NCBI RefSeq assembly: GCF_012844225.1
Contig: NZ_JABAGQ010000005.1
Coordinates: forward strand, 62,001 to 126,000
DNA length: 64,000 bases
From: Rhodococcus sp. 105337
GTDB taxonomy: Bacteria > Actinomycetota > Actinomycetes > Mycobacteriales > Mycobacteriaceae
Direction: 5' to 3'
Positions 53,688-60,993 of this stretch are shown here, piece by piece; the stretch's first letter is position 1, and each line of letters starts with the position of its first letter. The notes beneath the pieces are model-generated. The model was given only the letters and a program-made list of their open reading frames with translations, had not been told where the DNA came from and made no database searches. The position numbers were made by a program, and so were the translations under genes.

Positions 53688-54629
53688 ATGATCTCGGTGC
53701 GCCGGCGGTGGCTTCTCGGTGCCGCCGTCGGCGTACTCGCCGGCACCGTCGCCGGAGTGGCGTGCGGCTGGATGCTCGCGACCCCGGAGGCCTCCAGCTG
53801 GGTCCGGGCGCTGTCGGTGGGCACGGGATCGACCGTGCTCGGTATCGCGGTCCTCGCTGCGATGATCCGCGGTGAACGTCGGCCCGGAATCGAACCCGAC
53901 GACGTGTGGCGCGCGATCGCGACGTCGAGCGGAGTGTGGCTCGCGCTCGAATCCGTCCAGCTCGTCCGGGAGGCCGCGTCCGCGGTCGCCGTTCCGGTGG
54001 GCGACCTGCGCGCCGGCTTGTTCGCCGAATACCTCGCCACTGCCGGTTCCGGGCGCGTCGAAGCCGCCGCCTGGGTCTGCGTCGCCGCGTGCGGCATCGT
54101 CGCGGTGGTGGCGTACCGGCGGTCGGCGTCGTGGTCCACCGCACCGGTACTGGTGTTCGCGGCGCTGGCGCTGATCGCGCGGCCCGCGACCGGGCACATG
54201 GCTCAGCAGACACTCGGTTCCCTGCTCAATGCCGCGCACGTCCTGGCCGCGGCCGTCTGGTTCGGGGTGCTGGCCGCATTGGCCCTCCTCGTGCGCAGAC
54301 GCGGTACGTGGGCTCAGCTGCTCCCGCGCTACTCGGCGCTCGCACTGCGGTGCGTGGCGATTCTCGCGGCGACGGGCGTCATCGACGCTGCTGTCCGGAT
54401 CGGGTCGCTCAGCGGACTGTTCGGCACCGGCTACGGACGCATCGTGCTGGCGAAGACCGCTGTGCTCGTGGCGTTGCTGGTGCTGGCGTGGACCTGGCGC
54501 CGAACGTGGGTGCCGGACGCGGTGTCGCACCGCGTCACCGCCGAGGAGTCGCTCCGCAACGCAGTCGTGGAGGTGTGCGGCATCGCCGTCGTCTTCGGCC
54601 TCGCCGCTGCCCTCGCCACCGCCTCCTGA
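53688..54629 (+). CDS. CopD-domain copper membrane protein
   Basis: The 313-residue protein has about eight helices. LLNAAHVLAAAVWFGVLAALALLV (about 185-208) is the core of the CopD domain, with the conserved His and Trp, and RIGSLSGLFGTGYGRIVLAKTAVLVALLVLAW is the second part. It starts at ATG 53688, 4 bases after copC. With CopC and YcnI it should move copper across the membrane, import being the usual idea, though the direction is unsettled. The gene ends in the tandem repeat at 54618-54662, which duplicates its stop codon. Confidence 0.9.
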   Translation: MISVRRRWLLGAAVGVLAGTVAGVACGWMLATPEASSWVRALSVGTGSTVLGIAVLAAMIRGERRPGIEPDDVWRAIATSSGVWLALESVQLVREAASAVAVPVGDLRAGLFAEYLATAGSGRVEAAAWVCVAACGIVAVVAYRRSASWSTAPVLVFAALALIARPATGHMAQQTLGSLLNAAHVLAAAVWFGVLAALALLVRRRGTWAQLLPRYSALALRCVAILAATGVIDAAVRIGSLSGLFGTGYGRIVLAKTAVLVALLVLAWTWRRTWVPDAVSHRVTAEESLRNAVVEVCGIAVVFGLAAALATAS

Positions 54630-54662
54630 ACTACCGCCTCCTGAACTACCGCTTCCTGAGTT
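54618..54662 (+). repeat. Three tandem 15-base repeats at the copD stop
   Basis: ACCGCCTCCTGAACT occurs at 54618-54632 and 54633-54647, and as ACCGCTTCCTGAGTT at 54648-54662. Since 15 bases is five codons, each unit repeats the in-frame TGA stop. Confidence 0.9.
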
Positions 54663-54681
54663 ACCGCGTCCCGCGCGACCG

Positions 54682-55323
54682 TCACTGCCCTGAGCGGGCG
54701 GCGCGGCGGAGGTCACCGACGAGCGACCGGAGCGCGTCGTCACGGTCCGATCGGGCGCGGAGAACCGCGGACGGATGGATGGTCACCACCACCGACGGAT
54801 CGTGCCCGCCGCGTATCTCGTCGGGCAGGCGCAGCACTTCGCCGCGGTGTTCGGTGAGCCTGAATCCGTTGCCCAGCAGCGCTTGCGCCGCGCTCGCGCC
54901 CAGACACACGACCACCTCCGGGCGTATCGCCTCGAGTTCGGCCAGCAGCCAGGGGCGGCACGCCGCTATCTGGCCACCCGACGGCTTCTTGTGGATGCGG
55001 CGCTTGCCGTTCGCCGAACGGTCGAAGCGGAAGTGTTTGACGGCGTTGGTGACGTAGACCGAGCCGCGATCGACACCCGCCTGCTCGAGAGCCTTGTCGA
55101 GCAGATACCCCGCCGGTCCGACGAACGGCTCGCCGGCGCGGTCCTCCTGGTCTCCCGGCTGCTCGCCGACGAGGAGCATGCGTGCGCTCTCGGGCCCCGC
55201 TCCGAAAACGGTTCGGTCGGCGGCCTTGTACAGGTCGCATCCGCGGCAAGCGCGCGCCGCCGCCGCGAGTGCGGGCACCTCGCGTGTCTCGGGCAGGTAC
55301 TCCTGGGCACCGGGATAGCTCAC
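54682..55323 (-). CDS. udgX: Uracil-DNA glycosylase UdgX
   Basis: The 213-residue family-4-like UDG has GEQPGDQEDRAGEPFVGPAG (about 53-72, motif A and Fe-S region), C26/C29 and the two later Cys near 123 and 139 that bind a [4Fe-4S] cluster, and the UdgX-specific loop with KRRIH at 107-111 (H111 is the His that becomes covalently linked to the sugar after uracil removal in the Mycobacterium smegmatis enzyme). TIHPSAVLR is motif B. It binds uracil-DNA tightly and irreversibly. GTG 55323 (or 55326) starts it; the longer frame is non-coding. It ends 53 bases from convergent copD. Confidence 0.92.
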   Translation of the reverse strand: MSYPGAQEYLPETREVPALAAAARACRGCDLYKAADRTVFGAGPESARMLLVGEQPGDQEDRAGEPFVGPAGYLLDKALEQAGVDRGSVYVTNAVKHFRFDRSANGKRRIHKKPSGGQIAACRPWLLAELEAIRPEVVVCLGASAAQALLGNGFRLTEHRGEVLRLPDEIRGGHDPSVVVTIHPSAVLRARSDRDDALRSLVGDLRRAARSGQ

Positions 55324-55408
55324 CACGACGACGGGATACCCCCGGACGCCGGCGATCCACGCGCGCGGCGACACGAACGTGCGGGATGGTGGTGAGCGGC
55401 GTGCCCCA

Positions 55409-56164
55409 TCAGCCGGGCACCACGGGTTGCTGCCCGGCGACGCGGCCCAGGCCGACGGCGACACAGACGGCGGTGATCGATCCCGCAGCCATGATCGCCG
55501 CGAGCACGACGACCTGGAATCGTCCCGCTTCGAGCGGGGAGAGCCCGCCGAAGATCGCGCCGACGAACGCACCCGGAAGTGTCACCAGGCCGGTTGTCTT
55601 GGTCTGATCGATCGGCGGAATCATCGCCGCGTGCACCGCGAGCCGTGCGTGCTCGGCCGTTGCCTGCCGCATGGTCGCGCCCAGCGCGAGCCATCCCTCG
55701 ACTTCCAGCCATCGATCGACGACGAACTCGTGGAACCGCCGGCCTGCGAGACCCGCGACGGTCATCGCGTTGCCGATGACGATGCCGCCGAGCGCGAGCG
55801 CGTACCGCGGCGTCGCCGCTACCGCTCCGGTCACGAAGATCACCGCGAGCGCGACACCGATTCCCAGCAGCATGGCCCCGGCGACGATGGCCAGGACGCG
55901 AACGCCGCTTCCGACCCGGCGCGCGGCCGTCCATGTTCCGACCGAGAACATGACGAGCAGAACGACGCCGACCCACGCCCCGTTGGTGATGACTCCGGTG
56001 AGCACGACGCTGACGATCGCGAGTTGCAGTGCGCCACGCGCCACCGCGTACAACGACGCGAACCTGTGCGGAACCCCAAAGGCCCACAACACCGACGTGG
56101 CCACCGCTGCGAGCGCGAGGACACCGATCAGTGTGCGGAGGAGCACGTCAGGGTCGTCGATCAT
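55409..56164 (-). CDS. FetB-like (UPF0014) ABC transporter permease
   Basis: The 251-residue membrane protein from ATG 56164 has about seven helices and the UPF0014 blocks: VARGALQLAIVSVVLTGVI, YALALGGIVIGNAMTVAGLAGRRF and, near the end, MIPPIDQTKTTGLVTLPGAFVGAIFGGLSPLEAGRFQ. In E. coli FetB pairs with the ATPase FetA to export iron and give peroxide resistance. No FetA-like ATPase gene is next to it, so the partner must be elsewhere. The large frame upstream of 56164 is a shadow of the DUF427 gene. Confidence 0.9.
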   Translation of the reverse strand: MIDDPDVLLRTLIGVLALAAVATSVLWAFGVPHRFASLYAVARGALQLAIVSVVLTGVITNGAWVGVVLLVMFSVGTWTAARRVGSGVRVLAIVAGAMLLGIGVALAVIFVTGAVAATPRYALALGGIVIGNAMTVAGLAGRRFHEFVVDRWLEVEGWLALGATMRQATAEHARLAVHAAMIPPIDQTKTTGLVTLPGAFVGAIFGGLSPLEAGRFQVVVLAAIMAAGSITAVCVAVGLGRVAGQQPVVPG

Positions 56165-56224
56165 CGGATCGAGCGTATCCACCCGGACATGCCATCGCGA
56201 TGCCGTGCGCGATACGGTCGATGC

Positions 56225-56995
56225 ATGGCACGCAAGTCCGCTGTTCGCCGTCACGAACCCGAGTCCGACGACTACCTCTACGAGCCCACCGAACGGAGGA
56301 TCCGGGGGCAGTTGTTCGATCGGACGATCGTCGACAGCAGCCGGGCTCTGCTGGTCTGGGCGCCGGGGAAGCCGGTGCCGTTCTACGCGTTCCCCCGCGA
56401 CGACGTCCGGCTCGATCTGATCGCGGCGTCGCTGTCCCCGAGTCGCAGCCGACCGGATGTGTGGCAGTGGTATGACGTCGTGATCGACGAGCAACGCGCG
56501 TATTCGGTGGTCTACCAACTCGACGTCGACGGTCTGGACGATCGGCTGATCTTCCAGTGGTTCCGGCACGGGGAGACCGGGCCGGGTGACGAGGTCGACG
56601 AAGGCGAACGCTGGTTCGAGGAGGAAACCGAAGTGTTCACCCATCCACGCGACCCGCACCATCGGGTCGATGCTCTGCGCAGTTCGCGCCACGTTCGGGT
56701 CGAGATCGGCGGCACCGTGGTCGGCGAGACGCGCAATCCGGTGCTCGTCTTCGAGACGGGATTGCCCACCCGCTACTACCTGCCGCCGGAGGATGTCGAT
56801 TTCTCCGTCCTCGAGGAATCCGAATGGCGGACGAGTTGCCCCTACAAGGGGACCGCGCGGTACTGGTCGTTCGTCGGCCAGCCTCCCGCGGAGAACGTGG
56901 CGTGGTCGTATCCCGAACCGTTCGCCGCGGTCGCCGATATCGAGGGCTACCTGTGCTTCTACGACGACGCCGCGGAGATCACCGTCGAGGACTGA
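56225..56995 (+). CDS. DUF427-domain protein (tandem)
   Basis: The 256-residue protein has two DUF427 beta-barrel repeats. The second is complete: VRVEIGGTVVGETRNPVLVFETGLPTRYYLPPEDVDFSVLE, then SCPYKGTARYWSF. The first (about 20-120) is degenerate and lacks the CPYKG motif. The family is of unknown biochemistry. ATG 56225 starts it, with the FetB gene on the other strand 60 bases away. Confidence 0.9.
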   Translation: MARKSAVRRHEPESDDYLYEPTERRIRGQLFDRTIVDSSRALLVWAPGKPVPFYAFPRDDVRLDLIAASLSPSRSRPDVWQWYDVVIDEQRAYSVVYQLDVDGLDDRLIFQWFRHGETGPGDEVDEGERWFEEETEVFTHPRDPHHRVDALRSSRHVRVEIGGTVVGETRNPVLVFETGLPTRYYLPPEDVDFSVLEESEWRTSCPYKGTARYWSFVGQPPAENVAWSYPEPFAAVADIEGYLCFYDDAAEITVED

Positions 56996-57014
56996 CCTGC
57001 GCATCGCACGCGGT

Positions 57015-57045
57015 AATGTTGTTCTCACTTCGAGAGAACAACATT
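57015..57045 (+). promoter_or_regulatory. AT-rich inverted repeat upstream of TetR-MFS
   Basis: AATGTTGTTCTC (57015-57026) and GAGAACAACATT (57034-57045) are perfect inverted arms with 7 bases between. It lies 36 bases before the TetR start and 20 after the DUF427 stop, inside the most AT-rich 60 bases of the window. It could be the TetR operator, a terminator for DUF427, or both. Confidence 0.65.
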
Positions 57046-57080
57046 TGCAGATTCTTATATTTGCACTAATGTAAAACTTC

Positions 57081-57746
57081 ATGACTGCAGCGGAGCCCAG
57101 GGGCCAGGACGCGAAAGGTTCCCATCGCGAGCGCAAGCGGGCCCGCACGTGGGCCGCAATCCATCTCGCCGCGGCCGAATCCGCCGCCGTGCACGACCGC
57201 CTCTCGGACGTGACCGTGGAAGCGGTCGCGGAACGGGCCGAGATTTCGCCGCGCACCTTCTTCAACTACTTCAGGTCGAAGGAGGACGCCGTCCTGGGCC
57301 AGCAGGCTCCGGTGATCCACGACGACATCGCCGACGATTTCCACATCGAGGCCGGCGACGACCTCGTCGAGAAGGTCGCGTTCCTGTTGCTCGCGGTGTT
57401 CCGCACCTCGGTCCACCGCCTCATCACGTACGGCGAATACGTCACGTTGCTCGACCGCCACCCGGAACTGGCGCGCCGGCGCCTTCAGCACATCGATGCC
57501 GTGGAGGCACTCGTCGCCGACCTCGTCACCGCACGTCTCGCCGAGTCGCAGGCGCCCGGCACATCGCCCGGCGGACACGGCGGGCACACCGTCGAGGAGA
57601 CAGCCCTGCTGATCGTGACGGTGGCCGGTGCCGTGATGCGCACCGCGATGGCTCCCGTGCTCGACCTTCGGAACGGGACCGAGGGCGACGCGGACTCCGT
57701 CCTCCGCCGCACCTGCGCACACTTCAGGGAGGTCACGCGAGCATGA
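57081..57746 (+). CDS. TetR-family regulator of the MFS pump
   Basis: The 221-residue protein has the TetR helix-turn-helix at about 40-70 (LSDVTVEAVAERAEISPRTFFNYFRSKEDAVLG; NYF-SKED is a hallmark) and a C-terminal ligand domain with a His/Gly-rich loop (GTSPGGHGGHTVEE). Its stop overlaps the MFS start as ATGA, so the repressor and pump are coupled. The inverted repeat at 57015-57045 is the likely operator. Inducers are unknown. Confidence 0.92.
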   Translation: MTAAEPRGQDAKGSHRERKRARTWAAIHLAAAESAAVHDRLSDVTVEAVAERAEISPRTFFNYFRSKEDAVLGQQAPVIHDDIADDFHIEAGDDLVEKVAFLLLAVFRTSVHRLITYGEYVTLLDRHPELARRRLQHIDAVEALVADLVTARLAESQAPGTSPGGHGGHTVEETALLIVTVAGAVMRTAMAPVLDLRNGTEGDADSVLRRTCAHFREVTRA

Positions 57747-59320
57747 ATGCCACCGCCACCACCGCCGCACCGCGCAGCCACACCGAATTCGACCGCCGCG
57801 CAATCACCTTCATTTTCATCGGGCTGATGGCGACGATGCTCGTCGCCTCGCTCAACCAGACCGTGCTCAACCCCGCACTCCCCACCATCGTCGGCGAACT
57901 CCACGGTGTCGACAAGATGCTGTGGATCGTCACCGCGTACATCCTCGCGTCCACGATCACGATGCCGATCTACGGCAAACTAGGAGATCTGTTCGGCCGC
58001 AAGCCACTGCTGCTGACCGCCCTGACCATCTTCCTGGTGGGCTCGACCATCAGCGCGTTCGCGGGAGATATCACGTGGCTGATCGTCGGCCGCGCCGCCC
58101 AGGGTGCGGGCGGCGGCGGACTGATGGTGCTGTCGCAGGCCACTGTCGCCGACGTGATTCCGGCCCGGCAACGCGGAAAGTACCTGGGCATCATGAGCAG
58201 CGTCTTCGCGGTGTCCTCGGTCGCCGGCCCCCTGCTCGGCGGCTGGTTCACCGAGGGACCGGGATGGCGGTGGGTCTTCTACATCAACCTCCCGCTGGGC
58301 GTACTCGCCTTCATCGCGGTGGCGTTCTTTCTCCGGCTACCCCGCACCCGCAACTCGCGGCCCCGCATCGACATCGCCGGGATGACGGTCCTGTCCCTCG
58401 CCACGACGCTTCTCGTCTTCGTCGCGACCTGGGGCGGCTCGCGTTACCCGTGGACCTCTCCCGTGGTGCTGGGTCTCATCGCGGGCACGCTCGCCACGGC
58501 AGTTCTGTTCCTGTTCATCGAAAGCCGTGCGGCGGAACCTATTCTCCCGCTGCACCTGTTCCGCGACCGCAACTTCGACGTGAGCACCCTCGCCGGTCTC
58601 CTCAACAGCATCGCGTTGTTCGGTGTCGCGGCATACATGCCGACCTACCTGCAGATGGTGGCGGGACGGAGCGCGACGGTCGCGGGCCTGCTCATGTTCC
58701 CGATGATGGGATCGATGCTGATCACCTCGACGCTGGCGGGACGTCTGGTGAGCCGGACCGGCCGATACAAGGTGACGCCCATCGTCGGCTCGGTGCTCGT
58801 CGCGGTGGCGATGCTGTTGCTGTCCCTGCTCACCGTGGACACACCGATCTGGGTGCTGTGCTGCTTCCTCGCCGTGCTCGGGGTCGGACTGGGCGCATCC
58901 ATGCAGATCATGGTGCTCGTCGTGCAGAACTCGTTCCCGGTCGAAGAGGTCGGCACCGCCACCGCGGGCAACAACTACTTCCGGCAGATCGGAGCGACGC
59001 TCGGTTCGGCCGTGGTCGGCAGCGTGTTCGCCACCCGCCTGAATGTGCTTCTCGCGGAACGGGTCCCGGAAGGGGGCCTCGCCGCGGACGACGCCGATTC
59101 CCTCACCCCGGCCATGGTGCACACCCTGCCCGACGCCGTGCAGCAGCCGATCCTCGAGTCCTACAACGACGCCCTCACACCGATCTATCTGGCGATCGGC
59201 CCGTTGGCGATGGTGGCCGCGGTACTGCTGTGCTTCGTCGTCGAGAAGCCCCTCGCGACCACCATCACGCGGCGTACGGACCCGGCCGTCAACGACCCGG
59301 CAGCCACCCCATCGCCTTGA
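57743..59320 (+). CDS. DHA2-family (EmrB/QacA-type) multidrug exporter
   Basis: The 525-residue protein has fourteen helices. LNQTVLNPALPTIVGEL carries the DHA2 motif D1 (with Leu-Asn where many have Leu-Asp), GKLGDLFGRKPLLLTALTIF is motif A, and SVFAVSSVAGPLLGGWFTEGPGWRWVFYINLPLG contains motif C, specific to antiporters. It should extrude cationic or hydrophobic drugs with protons. Its end overlaps the convergent dehydrogenase gene by 32 bases. Confidence 0.93.
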   Translation: MNATATTAAPRSHTEFDRRAITFIFIGLMATMLVASLNQTVLNPALPTIVGELHGVDKMLWIVTAYILASTITMPIYGKLGDLFGRKPLLLTALTIFLVGSTISAFAGDITWLIVGRAAQGAGGGGLMVLSQATVADVIPARQRGKYLGIMSSVFAVSSVAGPLLGGWFTEGPGWRWVFYINLPLGVLAFIAVAFFLRLPRTRNSRPRIDIAGMTVLSLATTLLVFVATWGGSRYPWTSPVVLGLIAGTLATAVLFLFIESRAAEPILPLHLFRDRNFDVSTLAGLLNSIALFGVAAYMPTYLQMVAGRSATVAGLLMFPMMGSMLITSTLAGRLVSRTGRYKVTPIVGSVLVAVAMLLLSLLTVDTPIWVLCCFLAVLGVGLGASMQIMVLVVQNSFPVEEVGTATAGNNYFRQIGATLGSAVVGSVFATRLNVLLAERVPEGGLAADDADSLTPAMVHTLPDAVQQPILESYNDALTPIYLAIGPLAMVAAVLLCFVVEKPLATTITRRTDPAVNDPAATPSP

Positions 59321-60842
59321 CGAGCGGGGGCAGCATCTTGGCCCAGATCTGCCTCGGAAGCCCGCGCGGGCCGTCGAGGTTCAGCACCCGGGTGACGGCC
59401 ACGGTCTGCGACTCGGTGTACTTGAGAAGCCCTTCGGCACCGTGCCGGCGGCCCACACCGGAGATGCCTACGCCACCCATCGGAGCATCCATGCTGCCCC
59501 ACGCCGGCGCGTAACCTTCGTCGACGTTGACGGTGCCGGCGCGGACCTTCGCCGCGATCTCTTCACCCTGCGCCTTGGTCGCCGCCCAGACGGAGGCATT
59601 GAGCCCGTACTCGGTGTCGTTCGCACGCCGGATCGCTTCGTCGACGTTGTCGACCGGGTACACCGACACGACCGGACCGAAGGTTTCGTCCCGGTAGCAC
59701 TCGGCGTCCTCGGGAACGTCGGTGAGCACGGTCGGTTCGTAGAACAGCGGACCGAGGTCGGGGCGGGCCTTGCCGCCCGCCACCAGCGTCGCGCCCTTCG
59801 CCACCGCGTCGTCGACGTGGCCCGACACCGTCTTGACCTGGGTCTCGTTGACGAGGCAGCCCATCTCGGTGTCGAAGTCGTAGGACGCGCCGAGCTTGAT
59901 CGCGCGCACCCGGTCGCCGAACATCCGCAGGAACTCCGGAGCGATCGACTTCTCGACGTAGATACGTTCGATGGAGATGCACAACTGCCCGGAGTTCGAG
60001 TAGCACGCGCGCACCGCCGCGTCGGTGACCTTCCGCAGGTTCGCTCCCGCGGTGACGATCATCGGGTTCTTGCCACCGAGTTCGGCGGAGAAACCGATCA
60101 GGCGCCGGCCGGCCTGCTCGGCGAGCAACCGGCCCGTCTGCGAGGACCCGGTGAACATCAGATAGTCGGAGTTCTCGACGATCGCCGTGCCCACCACCGA
60201 TCCGGGGCCGGGCACCACGGCGAACACATCGCGTGGCACACCCGCCTCGTACAGCAGTTCGGCGACTGCGAGAGCGCAGTACGGCGTCTGACTGTCGGGC
60301 TTGAGCACCACCGCGTTGCCCGCGAGCAACGCGGGAATCGCGTCGGACACCGCAAGGGTCATCGGGTAGTTCCACGGCGCGATGACGCCGACGACACCCT
60401 TCGGATGGTGCAGCACGGTGGTCTTCGTCAGGACGGGAAGCATCCCGGTCGCCCGGCGGGGCTCGAGCAGTTTCGGAGCGACGTGCGCGTAGTGGCGCGC
60501 CGTCATCGAAATGTCGAGCACCTCCTCCTGCGCGGACGTGCGGGACTTACCCGTCTCCGCCTGAGCCATGTCCATCAGCTGGTTTCGCCGCGCGTACACC
60601 AGTTCGCGGTAACGGAGGATGATCTCCGCGCGCTCGGTGACGGGCATCCGCGCCCAGGACGCCTGCGCAGTGCGGGCACGATCGATCGCGGCCTTTGCGT
60701 CGTCGGCGGTTCCGACGGGGACGGACGCGATCTCCTTCCCGGTGAACGCCTCGACGACAGGCCGCGTGGGCCGGTCCGCCGCGTCGGGAATAGCGATGAG
60801 ATCGGCGAGACGTGCGAAGGTCGCAGCGCTCGGAGCAGGCAT
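59289..60842 (-). CDS. Succinic semialdehyde dehydrogenase (GabD2-like)
   Basis: The 517-residue aldehyde dehydrogenase has the NAD(P) region VIAPWNYPMTLAVSDAIPALLAGNAVVLKPDSQTP, FTGSSQTG, the general base Glu in GFSAELGGKNPMIV and the catalytic Cys in YSNSGQLCISIERIYV. It resembles the GabD2 group of mycobacteria, which oxidises succinic semialdehyde to succinate with NADP+. Related enzymes accept other aldehydes. ATG 60842 starts the gene. It is divergent from the acyl-CoA ligase. Confidence 0.9.
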   Translation of the reverse strand: MPAPSAATFARLADLIAIPDAADRPTRPVVEAFTGKEIASVPVGTADDAKAAIDRARTAQASWARMPVTERAEIILRYRELVYARRNQLMDMAQAETGKSRTSAQEEVLDISMTARHYAHVAPKLLEPRRATGMLPVLTKTTVLHHPKGVVGVIAPWNYPMTLAVSDAIPALLAGNAVVLKPDSQTPYCALAVAELLYEAGVPRDVFAVVPGPGSVVGTAIVENSDYLMFTGSSQTGRLLAEQAGRRLIGFSAELGGKNPMIVTAGANLRKVTDAAVRACYSNSGQLCISIERIYVEKSIAPEFLRMFGDRVRAIKLGASYDFDTEMGCLVNETQVKTVSGHVDDAVAKGATLVAGGKARPDLGPLFYEPTVLTDVPEDAECYRDETFGPVVSVYPVDNVDEAIRRANDTEYGLNASVWAATKAQGEEIAAKVRAGTVNVDEGYAPAWGSMDAPMGGVGISGVGRRHGAEGLLKYTESQTVAVTRVLNLDGPRGLPRQIWAKMLPPLVKAMGWLPGR

Positions 60843-60993
60843 AAGACACCCCTACCGGTGAGTAGTTCTCGGAGTTACACCAAACGTACCCTCGGAAGGT
60901 GGTCCCTGTCACAAGCGCCTACCTCCGCCCGGGTCGTGAGTTACCCGGCGAAACCGGGCATCCCGCGCGCCCCGGCTTCCTAGACTGGGGCAT

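Noticed and set aside
55409-57265. Long form of the FetB protein (618 residues)
   Set aside because: Upstream part lies opposite the DUF427 gene and is a shadow; FetB proteins start at the ATG at 56164.
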